DNA of 64,000 nucleotides. Source: Jeongeupia naejangsanensis. GTDB lineage: Bacteria; Pseudomonadota; Gammaproteobacteria; Burkholderiales; Chitinibacteraceae. Below, piece by piece: positions 1-11,019 of the stretch; within the stretch, counting starts at the first letter, position 1; each line of letters opens with the position of its first letter. The notes below the pieces were generated by a model. That model was not told the origin of the DNA. It worked only from the letters and a program-made list of their open reading frames with translations, and searched no databases. The stretch covers positions 1 to 64,000 of the forward strand of contig NZ_JAESND010000005.1 of the NCBI RefSeq assembly GCF_016865585.1. The letters run 5' to 3'. The position numbers and the translations under genes were made by a program.

Positions 1-108
1 CCCCCTCCCCCGCCCCGGCCCCCCCCGCGGGGCGGCCCCCCCCCCCCCCCCGCCCCCCGCCGCCGGCGGGCCCCCCCCCCCCCCCGGGGGGGCCGCCCCC
101 CCCCCCCC
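1..108. other. low-complexity C/G run, likely contig-end artefact
   Basis: These bases are almost only C and G in long homopolymers, with no A and a single T. Composition changes abruptly to normal coding sequence just before hcp. Such runs are typical of failed base calls or mis-assembly at a contig end. No gene or biological repeat can be supported here. Confidence 0.85.
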
Positions 109-133
109 CACTCTCTCACTGGAGCAAGCTCTG

Positions 134-628
134 ATGGACGCCATCATTCTCGACCTCGGCACCGACATCAAAGGTGAATGCACACTCGAGGGCTACACGG
201 ACAAGATCGAACTGATGTCCTACAGCCATAACGTGGCCATGCAGGTCACCAACGACGTCAGCAACACCGAACGTACCTCCGGCAAGCCGCATATCGGCGA
301 GTTCACCGTCACCAAATTCGCCGACGCCGCCACCCCGTCGCTGAACCAGTACTGCTGCTCGGGCAAATCGCTGCCGACCGTCACGATCACCGTTGGCCGC
401 AACGCCGCGGAAAGCAACGGACAGATCATGCCCTTCATCACCTACACGCTGACCAACGCCATCCTCTCCAACGTCAGCGTCAGCGGCGGTGCGGGCGGCA
501 AGCCGGTCGAAACGCTGTCGATCAACTTCACCAAGATCAAGTGGGATCTGACCACCCAGAAGTCCGACGGCGCGAAGAAGGGTTCGGCCGCGACGACATG
601 GGATCTGGCAGCCAACAAGGCAAGCTGA
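134..628 (+). CDS. hcp: type VI secretion tube protein Hcp (TssD)
   Basis: This 164-residue protein is the expected size for Hcp, whose hexameric rings stack into the inner tube of the T6SS and are expelled with the VgrG spike. The sequence has the family's all-beta pattern: DLGTDIKGEC at the N-terminus, a central GEFTVTKFADAATPSLNQY segment typical of one Hcp family (rather than the shorter family with an SWSWG motif), and ISVNF-like closing strands. It starts at an ATG with a GGAG about nine bases upstream. tssE follows after 21 bp, so the two are very likely co-transcribed. The usual upstream neighbours (tssA, tssB, tssC) lie off the left edge. Confidence 0.93.
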   Translation: MDAIILDLGTDIKGECTLEGYTDKIELMSYSHNVAMQVTNDVSNTERTSGKPHIGEFTVTKFADAATPSLNQYCCSGKSLPTVTITVGRNAAESNGQIMPFITYTLTNAILSNVSVSGGAGGKPVETLSINFTKIKWDLTTQKSDGAKKGSAATTWDLAANKAS

Positions 629-649
629 TGACAGGGCGGGGCCGAGACC

Positions 650-1093
650 ATGAAACACGCCAAACCGTTTCGCGCCCCGCTGTTCGAGCGTCTGGCCGAC
701 GACGAGCCGGACCAGCATGCCGACCTCTCGCCGTACTGGCACTACGACGTCGATGAAGCCCTTCGTTCCATCCGTACCGAATTATCGCAATTGCTCAATA
801 CCCGTCGCGAAACCATCCAGAACCTGCATCCGCTGAGCGTGATCGACTACGGTGTCGATGACTGGAGCGCCTTCGCGGCCACTGCGCCACAACAGCAACG
901 CCGGATCGAAAGGCAGCTGACCGAAGCCATCCGCCGCTTCGAGCCGCGCATCCGCGAACCGCAGGTCAAGCTGGTTCCGCTCCCCGGACAGGCGCAGCGG
1001 CTCGGTGTCCAGGTCAGTGGCACCGTCGTCGGTCACGAAACGATGCTGCCCGTCGTCCTGCTCGCCCCGCATCTCGAAACGGCCGTGCCATGA
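650..1093 (+). CDS. tssE: type VI secretion baseplate protein TssE (gp25-like)
   Basis: This 147-residue protein matches the gp25-like baseplate wedge subunit TssE in size and pattern. The diagnostic stretch is LLNTRRETIQNLHPLSVIDYGVDD at residues ~45-70, followed by AIRRFEPRIREP and a C-terminal strand with VSGTVVG. In the T6SS it joins TssF and TssG in the wedge that nucleates the contractile sheath. Its stop overlaps the tssF start by 4 bp, which implies translational coupling. No membrane segment is seen, as expected for a cytoplasmic baseplate part. Confidence 0.93.
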   Translation: MKHAKPFRAPLFERLADDEPDQHADLSPYWHYDVDEALRSIRTELSQLLNTRRETIQNLHPLSVIDYGVDDWSAFAATAPQQQRRIERQLTEAIRRFEPRIREPQVKLVPLPGQAQRLGVQVSGTVVGHETMLPVVLLAPHLETAVP

Positions 1094-2886
1094 GCAGTGA
1101 TTCGATCGACCCGCTGCTGCTCGACTACTACCAGCGCGAGCTGACCTGGCTGCGTCACGCCGGCAGCGATTTCGCTGCGCACTATCCGAAGGTCGCCCGG
1201 CGACTCGACCTTTCCGGCGAGGAAAGTACCGATCCGCACGTCGAACGGCTGCTGGAGGGATTTGCATTCCTGAACGCCCGGTTACAGCGCCGCCTCGACG
1301 ACGACTTCTCCCAGCTCACCGACGCGCTGCTCGAACAGCTCTATCCGTATGCATTGCGGCCGATGCCATCGGCCGGCATCGTGCAGTTCGAGCCGGACGC
1401 CACCAAGGGCAGCCTCGTCGAGGGTTACGGGATTCCCCGTGATACCGCCCTGTATGCGACGACCAATACCGGGGACAGCATCCATTTCCGTACCACGGCA
1501 CCGGTCACCGTCTGGCCGGTCGAGATCACCGAGGTCGCCTTGCTGCCGACCGAGGAGGCACAGGGACTGAAGGCGATGGGCGATGCACGCTCGGCGCTGC
1601 GGCTTCGCCTTCGCTGCCAGGCGCCGCACCGCTGGTCCGACCTCAAGCTGACCTCGCTGCGGGTCCATCTGGCCGGCTCACCCATCAGCGCCGCTACGCT
1701 GTACGATCTGATGTGTGCCCACGCGATCGGCGTGTTTGTCGCGCCCGAAGGCAAGCCGGCGCGCTACCAGCCCGACGCACTCCCCAGACCGGTGGGCTTC
1801 GACACCGACGAGGCGCTGCTGCCGCTCGAGGACGGCGTGCTGCCGGCCTACCGCCTGCTGCTCGAGTACTTTGCCTTCCCGGCGAAGTTCATGTTCTTCG
1901 ATCTGCCGATCCGGATTCCGGCCGATGCAGACGAGCAGCTCGAGCTGGTGATCGCTTTCGACCGCGCGCCGTCGCACCGGCTGACATTGCGCCCCAGCGA
2001 CATCGCGCTCGGCTGCGCCCCGGGCATCAACCTGTTTCCACGGACGTCGGAGCCGTTACGCCCGGACAGCACCCGCAGCGAGTACCGGCTCGTCGCCGAC
2101 AGCCATCGCGAAAGCAGCCACGAAATCTACGCGGTCCGCCAACTCCGCTCCGGCAATGACGAGGGTGCCTACGTTGCACCCGCCTATTTCGAATTCAGCC
2201 ACGGCATGCAGGCCACCGGAACGTGGTGGCATGCACGCCGGGTCAGCGGCGTGAGTCGCGGGCGTACCGGCAGCGAAATCCTGGTGACCTGGGTCGATGA
2301 AAACTTCGATCCGGGCAGCACGCCGAACCACACGCTGACCGCAGAACTGCTCTGCACCAACCGGGGGCTGGCCGAAGGGCTGCCTGCCGGCACCGCACTG
2401 TCGTTCCAGCGTACCGGTCCGGTCGCCCGGGCACGGCTGTTGAGCAAACCGACGCCACAGACCCCGGCACCACTCGCCGGCGCCTCGCGGTGGCGGCTGA
2501 TTTCGCAGCTGTCGCTGAACCACCTGTCACTGGTCGAGGATGCGCAGCCGCTGGCGGCGCTGCAGGAGATCCTCGCGCTTTACAACCTCAACGACAGCCA
2601 GATGGCCCGCCAGCAGATCACCGGCATCACCCGGCTGGAAACGCGCCGTGCCGTTGCCCACGTCGGCCGCCAGGCCTGGCGGGGCTGGCGCAACGGACTC
2701 GAAGTGCGGCTGATGCTGGACGAAGTCAATTTCACCGGCAGCAGCCGGGTGCTGTTTTCGGGGGTCGTCGGCCATTTTCTCGCGCAGTACGCCAGCATCA
2801 ACCGCTTCGTCCGTACGGTCTTGGTCGAACAGGACAGGGACATCAAAACATGGCAGCCCTTGGTCGGCGACCCGCTGATTCTGTAG
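1090..2886 (+). CDS. tssF: type VI secretion baseplate protein TssF (VasA)
   Basis: This 598-residue protein has the normal TssF length and opens with the family hallmark LLDYYQRELTWLRHAGSDFAAHYPKVARRLDL, then FLNARLQRRLDDDFSQLTDALLEQLYPY (positions are the first ~90 residues). TssF forms the bulk of the T6SS baseplate wedge with TssE and TssG. The gene overlaps tssE by 4 bp at its start and tssG by 37 bp at its end, the usual compact arrangement. The C-terminal FLAQYASINRFVRT is also typical of the family. Confidence 0.95.
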   Translation: MSSDSIDPLLLDYYQRELTWLRHAGSDFAAHYPKVARRLDLSGEESTDPHVERLLEGFAFLNARLQRRLDDDFSQLTDALLEQLYPYALRPMPSAGIVQFEPDATKGSLVEGYGIPRDTALYATTNTGDSIHFRTTAPVTVWPVEITEVALLPTEEAQGLKAMGDARSALRLRLRCQAPHRWSDLKLTSLRVHLAGSPISAATLYDLMCAHAIGVFVAPEGKPARYQPDALPRPVGFDTDEALLPLEDGVLPAYRLLLEYFAFPAKFMFFDLPIRIPADADEQLELVIAFDRAPSHRLTLRPSDIALGCAPGINLFPRTSEPLRPDSTRSEYRLVADSHRESSHEIYAVRQLRSGNDEGAYVAPAYFEFSHGMQATGTWWHARRVSGVSRGRTGSEILVTWVDENFDPGSTPNHTLTAELLCTNRGLAEGLPAGTALSFQRTGPVARARLLSKPTPQTPAPLAGASRWRLISQLSLNHLSLVEDAQPLAALQEILALYNLNDSQMARQQITGITRLETRRAVAHVGRQAWRGWRNGLEVRLMLDEVNFTGSSRVLFSGVVGHFLAQYASINRFVRTVLVEQDRDIKTWQPLVGDPLIL

Positions 2887-3881
2887 TCGAGCGGCTCTAC
2901 CGCGAAACGCATGCGTTCGAATTTTCGCAGGCGGTCGCACTGCTGCACCGGCTTGATCCGGACAGCACGCCCCCCGGTCACGGCGTGGATCCGCGGCAGG
3001 AAACCGTGCGCCTGCGCGGCCCGCTGTCTCCCTCCCTGCCCACAGGGGCAATCGGGCCGCTGCGGGCCGCTGCCCAGCCGGGTCAGTCGCCGGTGCTGTC
3101 GGTCCACCTGTTCGGTCTGGGTGGGCCCGACGGTCCGCTGCCCTACGCCTACCAGGAATGGCTGCAGGCGCGACGCGCCCGCAAGGACCCGACGCCCACG
3201 GCCTTTCTCGACCTATTTCACCAGCGCCTGCTCGGGCAGCTCTACCGGACACTGCAGAAGTACCGGATCGCGGCACCGTTCTCGCCGCCAAGCGATAGCG
3301 CCGCACATCAGCTGTTGCGCGCACTGACCGGCCTGTTGCCACGGGCCTTGCACGAACGCCAGGCCGTACCCGATGCCGCGCTGCTGACGCGCACGTCGAT
3401 TCTGGCCAACCGGCGGCGTTCGGCGAGCGGTTTCCAGAGCATCGTCCGCGGCCACTTCGCGCTGCCCTTGCACATCGACCAGTTCGACGGCGCGTGGAGT
3501 TCGCTGCCGGACAATGCCTGCACCCGGCTCGGACGGCGCGGCGGCAACAACCTCCTCGGGCGCGGTGCGCTGGCCGGCGCGCGAATCTGGGACGAGCAGG
3601 CCGGCATCCGCATCCGGCTCGGGCCGATGCCGCTGGCGACCTATGTCAGCTTCCTGCCCGGTGGCCCGCGCCACAAGGAGCTGATGGCACTAGCGCGTTT
3701 TTACTTCGGCATCGATATGGCATGCCGGTTGGTCCTGCTGCTGGCACCGGAGCAGGCCCCCAAACCGGTGCTGAACCCCAAGGCGCCGGTCCTGCTCGGC
3801 CGCACCAGCTGGCTGGCCGGCAAACGCAGCGAACCGCACCGCTGCATCCTGCCCGATACGCAAGAGCCGGCATGGACCTGA
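2850..3881 (+). CDS. tssG: type VI secretion baseplate protein TssG (VasB)
   Basis: This 343-residue protein is a TssG family member: ERLYRETHAFEFSQAVALL near the N-terminus, a middle LDLFHQRLLGQLYRTLQKYR segment and the C-terminal LGRTSWLAG motif. The open frame continues far upstream, but that part is antiparallel-frame noise inside tssF. The ATG at 2850, just inside the tssF end, gives the normal family length. TssG bridges TssF copies in the baseplate wedge. Its stop overlaps the clpV start by 10 bp. Confidence 0.92.
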   Translation: MAALGRRPADSVVERLYRETHAFEFSQAVALLHRLDPDSTPPGHGVDPRQETVRLRGPLSPSLPTGAIGPLRAAAQPGQSPVLSVHLFGLGGPDGPLPYAYQEWLQARRARKDPTPTAFLDLFHQRLLGQLYRTLQKYRIAAPFSPPSDSAAHQLLRALTGLLPRALHERQAVPDAALLTRTSILANRRRSASGFQSIVRGHFALPLHIDQFDGAWSSLPDNACTRLGRRGGNNLLGRGALAGARIWDEQAGIRIRLGPMPLATYVSFLPGGPRHKELMALARFYFGIDMACRLVLLLAPEQAPKPVLNPKAPVLLGRTSWLAGKRSEPHRCILPDTQEPAWT

Positions 3882-6403
3882 GCAGCCTGATCGGCCGGCT
3901 CAACGCGCCCTGCCGCGCCGCGCTCGAACGCGCCGCGCAACGCAGCCTGCAGCAGACGCAGTATCACGTCGAGATCGAGCACCTGATGCTGGAGCTGCTG
4001 GCAATCGACGGGGGGGACCTGTCCAGACTGCTGCCCCCGCTTGGCATCCCGGCGACAGCACTCGCAGCCGAAATGCACGCCGGCCATCAGCGCTTCGAGC
4101 GAGGCAGCACCTACACACCGGCGCTGGCAAAGCCGGTGATCAACTGGCTGCAACTCGCCGCCGAACGCGCCAACGGCCAGATCCGCGCCGGCTTGCTGCT
4201 GCTGGTCCTGATCGACTCCGCACTGCGCCAGCATTTGTCCGGCGGCGTACTTCTGGCGATTCCGGTCGATACCTTGCGCGGGCACTGGCGCGACTGGGCT
4301 GCCGAATCGATCGAGGCTGCGGATGATGCCCCCCTCGACACCCCGCCGCCGGCGCCGACACCGCCGGTCGCCGATTCGGCCCTCGAGCAGTACACCCAGG
4401 ATCTGACCGCCGATGCACGGAACGGGCAGATCGACCCGATCATCGGCCGCGATCAGGAAATCCGTCAGTGCATCGACATCCTGCTGCGCCGGCGCCAGAA
4501 CAACCCCATCCTTGTCGGCGAGCCCGGCGTCGGCAAGACCGCCATCGTCGAAGGGCTGGCCTTGCGCATCGCCAGCGGCGATGTCCCGCCACCGCTGCGA
4601 AACGTGTCGGTACGCACGCTGGATCTCGGCCAGCTGCAGGCCGGCGCCGGCATCAAGGGCGAGTTCGAACTGCGGCTCAAGCGCGTCATCGACGCGGTAC
4701 AGCGTGCCACCAACGTGATCCTGTTCATCGACGAAGCCCATACGCTGATCGGTGCAGGTGCCGGCGAAGGCCAGAGCGATGCGGCCAATCTGCTGAAACC
4801 GGCGCTGGCGCGCGGCCTGCTAAGGACGGTTGCCGCAACGACCTGGATCGAATACAAGAAGTACTTCGAACGCGATGCGGCACTGGCCCGGCGCTTCCAG
4901 CTGATCCGGATCGACGAGCCGACCGAAACGGTCGCCACCGAGATGCTGCGTGCCGTAGCCACCCGGCTCGAACAGCATCACGACGTGCGCGTGCTCGACG
5001 CTGCGATCCGCGACGCCGTGCGGCTGTCGCACCGCTACCTGTCGAGCCGGCAGCTGCCGGACAAGGCGATCTCGGTGCTCGATACCGCTTGCGCGCGGGT
5101 CGCGCTGGCGCAATACGACGTTCCCGAGCGGATCGAGGTCCTGCAAAGGGCATTGGCATCGATCCACACCGAACTGACCCGGCTGCAGCGCGAACAGGCC
5201 AGCGGTCACGAACACACGGCGCGCATCCTGCAACTCGAGGCCGAATCGGCCGCGCACCAGACGCAGCTCGCCCAGCTCGAAACCCGCTGGCGGCACGAAC
5301 TTGCCGCCGTCCGCGAATTGCTGCTTGTCCGTGGGGCCTTTGAAGCACTCGCCGACGAAGCACGCGAGCTCGGTGACGCGGTGCCGCCCGAACTCGACCT
5401 GCAGCTTGAAACCACCGCCGCCGAGCTGGCACGACTCGAGCAGGGCCTGTGCATCATCCGCGATGGCGAACCGATGGTGCCCGAGCATGTCGACGTCCGC
5501 GACGTTGCCGCCGTCATCGCCGACTGGACCGGCGTGCCGGTCGGCCGGATGCTCGCCGACGAAGCCCACGCCATCCGCACACTGGCGCAACGGATGGGCC
5601 AGCGCGTGCTCGGCCAGGAGGCGGCACTGAATGCGATCGCCCAGCGCATCCAGGCCTGGCGTGCCGGCCTGACCGACCCGCAAAAGCCGGTCGGCGTCTT
5701 CCTGCTGGTCGGCCCGTCCGGGGTCGGCAAGACCGAAACCGCCTACGCGCTGGCCGACGCGCTGTACGGCGGCGAGCGCAACCTGATCACGGTCAACCTC
5801 GCCGAATACCAGGAGGCGCACAGCGTCAGCCAGCTCAGGGGCGCACCGCCCGGGTACGTCGGCCACGGCAGCGGCGGCATCCTGACCGAAGCGGTCCGCC
5901 GCAAGCCGTTCAGCGTGGTGCTGCTCGACGAGATCGAGAAGGCCCACCCCGATGTACTTGAGGCGTTCTACAACGTATTCGACAAAGGCGTGATGGAGGA
6001 CGGCACCGGCCTCGTCGTCGACTTCAGGAACACCGTCATTCTCGCCACCAGCGCCGCCGGCACCGAGCTGATCGCCGACTGCAGCGCGGGCGAGATGACG
6101 GAAAGCCGCTTCGGCCAACGACTGCGCGAAGCGCTGGCCGGAAATTTCCGGGCGGCGCTGCTGGCGCGACTGACGGTCGTCGGCTACTCGCTGCTGGACG
6201 ACATTACCCTTGGCAGCATCGTCGAAACCAGGCTCCGGAATCTGCGCCAGCGCTATGCCGATTCGACCGGCAAGCACTTCGATTTCGACCACCGGATCGT
6301 CACCGCCATTGTCGCGCGCTGCCGCAACGCCGGCGCACGCGACGTCGACAACGTCCTGATGGCCGAGGTCGTCGGCAAGCTGGCCGACTGGATGACGGAG
6401 TGA
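3872..6403 (+). CDS. clpV: type VI secretion AAA+ ATPase ClpV (TssH)
   Basis: This 843-residue AAA+ unfoldase recycles contracted T6SS sheath. Visible parts in order are a Clp-N domain (residues 1-150), a proline-rich linker (~155-170), the first AAA domain with Walker A GEPGVGKTA (216-224) and Walker B LFIDEAH, a coiled-coil region (~400-530), and the second AAA domain with Walker A GPSGVGKTE (~613) and VVLLDEIEKAHP. The ATG at 3872 overlaps the tssG stop. The open frame extends upstream but only as noise. The N-domain with a long inter-AAA region favours ClpV over ClpB, and the T6SS context confirms it. Confidence 0.95.
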   Translation: MDLSSLIGRLNAPCRAALERAAQRSLQQTQYHVEIEHLMLELLAIDGGDLSRLLPPLGIPATALAAEMHAGHQRFERGSTYTPALAKPVINWLQLAAERANGQIRAGLLLLVLIDSALRQHLSGGVLLAIPVDTLRGHWRDWAAESIEAADDAPLDTPPPAPTPPVADSALEQYTQDLTADARNGQIDPIIGRDQEIRQCIDILLRRRQNNPILVGEPGVGKTAIVEGLALRIASGDVPPPLRNVSVRTLDLGQLQAGAGIKGEFELRLKRVIDAVQRATNVILFIDEAHTLIGAGAGEGQSDAANLLKPALARGLLRTVAATTWIEYKKYFERDAALARRFQLIRIDEPTETVATEMLRAVATRLEQHHDVRVLDAAIRDAVRLSHRYLSSRQLPDKAISVLDTACARVALAQYDVPERIEVLQRALASIHTELTRLQREQASGHEHTARILQLEAESAAHQTQLAQLETRWRHELAAVRELLLVRGAFEALADEARELGDAVPPELDLQLETTAAELARLEQGLCIIRDGEPMVPEHVDVRDVAAVIADWTGVPVGRMLADEAHAIRTLAQRMGQRVLGQEAALNAIAQRIQAWRAGLTDPQKPVGVFLLVGPSGVGKTETAYALADALYGGERNLITVNLAEYQEAHSVSQLRGAPPGYVGHGSGGILTEAVRRKPFSVVLLDEIEKAHPDVLEAFYNVFDKGVMEDGTGLVVDFRNTVILATSAAGTELIADCSAGEMTESRFGQRLREALAGNFRAALLARLTVVGYSLLDDITLGSIVETRLRNLRQRYADSTGKHFDFDHRIVTAIVARCRNAGARDVDNVLMAEVVGKLADWMTE

Positions 6404-6515
6404 CTGATGAACCGCCCCGCCGCCGGCATCCGCCCCTCCCGCCGGCCCCTGCTCCAGCTGGCCCATTCCGGCGCTCAATGCGTTCCGTCCGGCGCCCTCT
6501 TCGGACTATGACTAG

Positions 6516-7982
<1,467 letters not shown>

Positions 7983-8069
7983 TTTCGGTCATCAGCACTC
8001 CCGACTTGATCAGTCCGCCCTGCCACACAATGAATCTGGCCGGTTCACGCCCGGCAATGGGACCCGTAC

Positions 8070-8936
8070 ATGGACACCAAAGAAAAGCTCGCTCGCATTC
8101 AGGAAATCGTTCAAGCCTTGCTGGATTCGTACAAGGAACTGGAACCCAAAGCGCCAACCTCACCGGTCGATACGTACTTTCTGAAAAAAATCGAGGAATG
8201 GGCGTCGAAAATATTCGGGATCAGCGGTGGATACGAAGCCGAATTCTTGCAGATGTACAAGCACCGGACACTCAAGGGCAGATCGCTGCTGGAAGGACAC
8301 GCCGACGTGACCGTCGGTGATGCCTCGGCCTGGGAAGCCAAATCCATTCAGCTGAAAAACACCATCCAGGATCATAGCGCGGTCAGCAGAATGATTTCCG
8401 AAGCGATCAATCAGCTGGCTGGCGAGCGGGGTGAAACACCGCGCGTCGACGACCGGCTTGTGGTCGACATGAGCATCTGCAACAACGACAACACCTGGCC
8501 GCTGGGTGCTCATACCCTTGGTTCCATGACGATGGACGAATTCCAGACGGCGACTCGCAACAAGCTTTTCAAGCTGATTACCGAGCATCAGCCACACAAC
8601 CCGCAAGGCGCTTCCGGCCGGGGAATGAGTTACCAGACAATCCAGAAACGACTCACCGACGTTCAAACGCCGACCACCCAGTTAAGCCAGATTCCCAATA
8701 CCCGTTTTCCGAAAAGTACTCAGCTGGCCACCTATACCATCAACCACGTGCAAGGCAGCACGACCTACCAGAAGGTGATTCATTTCACGATCAAAATCCG
8801 CTACAAGTATGGATTCCCGATCAGGCACCTGGGCACCAACGGCTGGGAATACCGGTACCTGAAACTGGCTGTATTCAACAGCTGGCGCAGCGGAAACACC
8901 TTGCACACCGAGCTGGCAAAGCAGTATTTCTTCTGA
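8070..8936 (+). CDS. uncharacterised protein with PD-(D/E)XK-like nuclease signature
   Basis: I do not recognise this 288-residue protein by family. Residues 55-120 carry an acidic pattern like PD-(D/E)XK nucleases: GYEAEF (E56/E58), GHADV (D79), WEAKS (E89-x-K91), then a helix with AINQL (Q115) followed by GERGETP. The C-terminal third is rich in beta-type residues (TIKIRYKYGFPIRHLG). There is no signal peptide or membrane helix. It sits between the deaminase gene and vgrG on the same strand, so a T6SS nuclease effector is plausible. An immunity or adaptor role for the deaminase cannot be excluded. Its composition is less GC-rich than the tss genes, hinting at separate acquisition. Confidence 0.55.
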   Translation: MDTKEKLARIQEIVQALLDSYKELEPKAPTSPVDTYFLKKIEEWASKIFGISGGYEAEFLQMYKHRTLKGRSLLEGHADVTVGDASAWEAKSIQLKNTIQDHSAVSRMISEAINQLAGERGETPRVDDRLVVDMSICNNDNTWPLGAHTLGSMTMDEFQTATRNKLFKLITEHQPHNPQGASGRGMSYQTIQKRLTDVQTPTTQLSQIPNTRFPKSTQLATYTINHVQGSTTYQKVIHFTIKIRYKYGFPIRHLGTNGWEYRYLKLAVFNSWRSGNTLHTELAKQYFF

Positions 8937-8975
8937 TTTTCAGTTGGATCGTTCATCGGTCCCTCTCCTTGCCTC

Positions 8976-11009
8976 TTGCCGAGCCTACCCGTGCCTACCC
9001 GCCCCACCGACACCAATACCTCGCTCAGCCTCACCGCCACCGCGCCGCTGGACGCGCTGTATGCCAGCGGCTTCAGCGGCCACGAGACGCTGAATGCGCT
9101 GGGCGAGATCGCCGCGCAGTGCGTCAGTACCTCGGCACTGACGATGAGCGACGCGATCGCCAAGCACGTGACGCTGAGCCTGAACAACGACAGCGACAAA
9201 CGGCCGCTCGACGGCCTGTGCGCCGAAATCAGCCAGTTGCCGCTCGACGGCAGCGGCGGTTTCGAACGCTATGCCGTTACCTTGCGCCCGTGGCTGTGGT
9301 GGCTGACGCTGGCGAGCAACAACCGCATCTTCCAGAACAAGACGGTGCCGGACATCGTCAAGGCCGTGTTCGCGGTGCACGGTTTCAGCGATTACCAGCT
9401 CAAGCTCAACGCCAGCTATACGGCGCGCGAGTATTGCGTCCAGTACGGCGAGAGCGATTTCGCCTTCGTTTCGCGCCTGCTCGAGGACGAGGGCATTTTC
9501 TATTTCTTCACCCATGCCACCGGCAAGCACACGCTGGTCCTGGCCGACAACAACGACGCATTTCCGGCCTGCCCGAACGCCAGCACGCTGGCATTCAAGC
9601 CCGGTGAAATGGGCGCGCGGGAGCTGCACACGATCCGCGGCGGCCAGTTGCGCCAGCAGGCGGTCAGTACCGGCCATCGCACCACCGACTACGAGTTCAC
9701 CACGCCGGCCACCGCGCTGTACACGCAGGCGCAGACCAAGGACGGCCCGCTGAGCCGCTACGAGCATCCCGGCGGTTATACGGTGAAAGCCACCGGTGAT
9801 ACGCTGGCCAAGCGCCGCATCGACGCGCTGCGCACGCAGGCGTTGTGCTTCGTCGGTGAAAGCGATTGCCGCTGGCTGATCCCGGGCCACACGTTCACGC
9901 TCACCGGTCACGACAGCGACGCGGCCAACATCGAATGGCTGGTGACCGCCGTCACGCATGACGGAGACCATCAGCACTACGCCAACCGCTTCGAGGCGAT
10001 CCCCAAGGCCACCACCTACCGGCCGCCGCGCACCACTGCGAAACCCTACATGCATACGCAGACCGCCATCGTGGTCGGGAAGTCGGGCGAGGAAATCTGG
10101 ACCGACCAGTACGGCCGGATCAAGGTGCAGTTCCACTGGGACCGTGACGGCCAGAACGACGAAAACAGCTCGTGCTGGATCCGCGTGATGCAGGCATGGA
10201 CCGGCAAAAGTTTCGGTGCCCAGTTCATTCCGCGCATCGGCCAGGAGGTCATCGTCACCTTCATCGACGGCGATCCGGACCGGCCGCTGGTAACCGGCTG
10301 CGTCTACAACGGCGACAACACGCTGCCGTACGCGCTGCCGGCCAACCAGACGCAGAGCGGCATCAAGACCAATTCGAGCAGGGGCGGCGGCGGCTTCAAC
10401 GAACTGCGTTTCGAGGACAAGAAGGACAGCGAGGAAGTGTTCCTGCAGGCGCAGAAGGACTTCACCGCCAATGTCCTCAACGACAGCAAGACCACCATCG
10501 GCCATGACGAAACGCTGACGGTGAAAAACGACCGGACGCGCACCGTCAGCGAGGGCAACGACAGCACGACGATCGAAAAGGGCAACCGGACGACGACGAT
10601 CAAGACCGGGACCGAATCGCTCGAGGTCAAGGGCAAGCGCACGCTCAAGGTCGACGGCGACCAGAGCCACACCACCGGTGGCAAGTTCGAACACAAGATC
10701 AGCGGCGACTACACGCTGACGATCGACGGCAACCTGACGATCAAGGTCGGCGGCACGCTGACGCTGCAGAGTACCGGCGCCTTCACCGCCAAGAGCGACG
10801 GCGCGCTGACCAGTCAGGCCGGCACGTCACTGACCAACAAGGCCGGCACCGCGCTGACCAATCAGGCGGGCACCGCGCTGACCAACAAGGCCGGCACGAC
10901 GCTGACCAACGATGCCGGCGTCAGCCTGATGAACAAGGCCGCGGCCGAACAGACCGTCGACGGTGGCGGCATGCTCACCGTCAAGGGCGGCATCGTCAAA
11001 CTCAACTGA
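8976..11009 (+). CDS. vgrG: type VI secretion spike protein VgrG (TssI)
   Basis: This ~677-residue protein is a VgrG, the trimeric spike resembling phage gp27-gp5. The N-terminal gp27-like part includes YCVQYGESDFAFVSRLLEDEG (the classic VgrG stretch, residues ~150-170), then the OB-fold with YGRIKVQFHWDRDG and SCWIRVMQAW and GQEVIVTFIDGDPDRP. The C-terminus is a repetitive needle with DRTRTVSEG/NRTTTIKTG-type units and four or more copies of an LTNKAGTA-like unit ending GGIVKLN. No catalytic extension is present, so it probably acts as a carrier. The start is uncertain: TTG at 8976 or GTG at 8991, neither with a good ribosome-binding site. Confidence 0.93.
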   Translation: MPSLPVPTRPTDTNTSLSLTATAPLDALYASGFSGHETLNALGEIAAQCVSTSALTMSDAIAKHVTLSLNNDSDKRPLDGLCAEISQLPLDGSGGFERYAVTLRPWLWWLTLASNNRIFQNKTVPDIVKAVFAVHGFSDYQLKLNASYTAREYCVQYGESDFAFVSRLLEDEGIFYFFTHATGKHTLVLADNNDAFPACPNASTLAFKPGEMGARELHTIRGGQLRQQAVSTGHRTTDYEFTTPATALYTQAQTKDGPLSRYEHPGGYTVKATGDTLAKRRIDALRTQALCFVGESDCRWLIPGHTFTLTGHDSDAANIEWLVTAVTHDGDHQHYANRFEAIPKATTYRPPRTTAKPYMHTQTAIVVGKSGEEIWTDQYGRIKVQFHWDRDGQNDENSSCWIRVMQAWTGKSFGAQFIPRIGQEVIVTFIDGDPDRPLVTGCVYNGDNTLPYALPANQTQSGIKTNSSRGGGGFNELRFEDKKDSEEVFLQAQKDFTANVLNDSKTTIGHDETLTVKNDRTRTVSEGNDSTTIEKGNRTTTIKTGTESLEVKGKRTLKVDGDQSHTTGGKFEHKISGDYTLTIDGNLTIKVGGTLTLQSTGAFTAKSDGALTSQAGTSLTNKAGTALTNQAGTALTNKAGTTLTNDAGVSLMNKAAAEQTVDGGGMLTVKGGIVKLN

Positions 11010-11019
11010 TGGAAGAATC

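Noticed and set aside
1-133. G-quadruplex or regulatory element in the C/G run
   Set aside because: The stretch is at the contig edge, lacks A almost entirely and changes abruptly to normal sequence; artefact is the simpler reading.
8937-8990. Missing immunity gene between the nuclease-like gene and vgrG
   Set aside because: Only ~40 bp are available and no start with a plausible protein is present.
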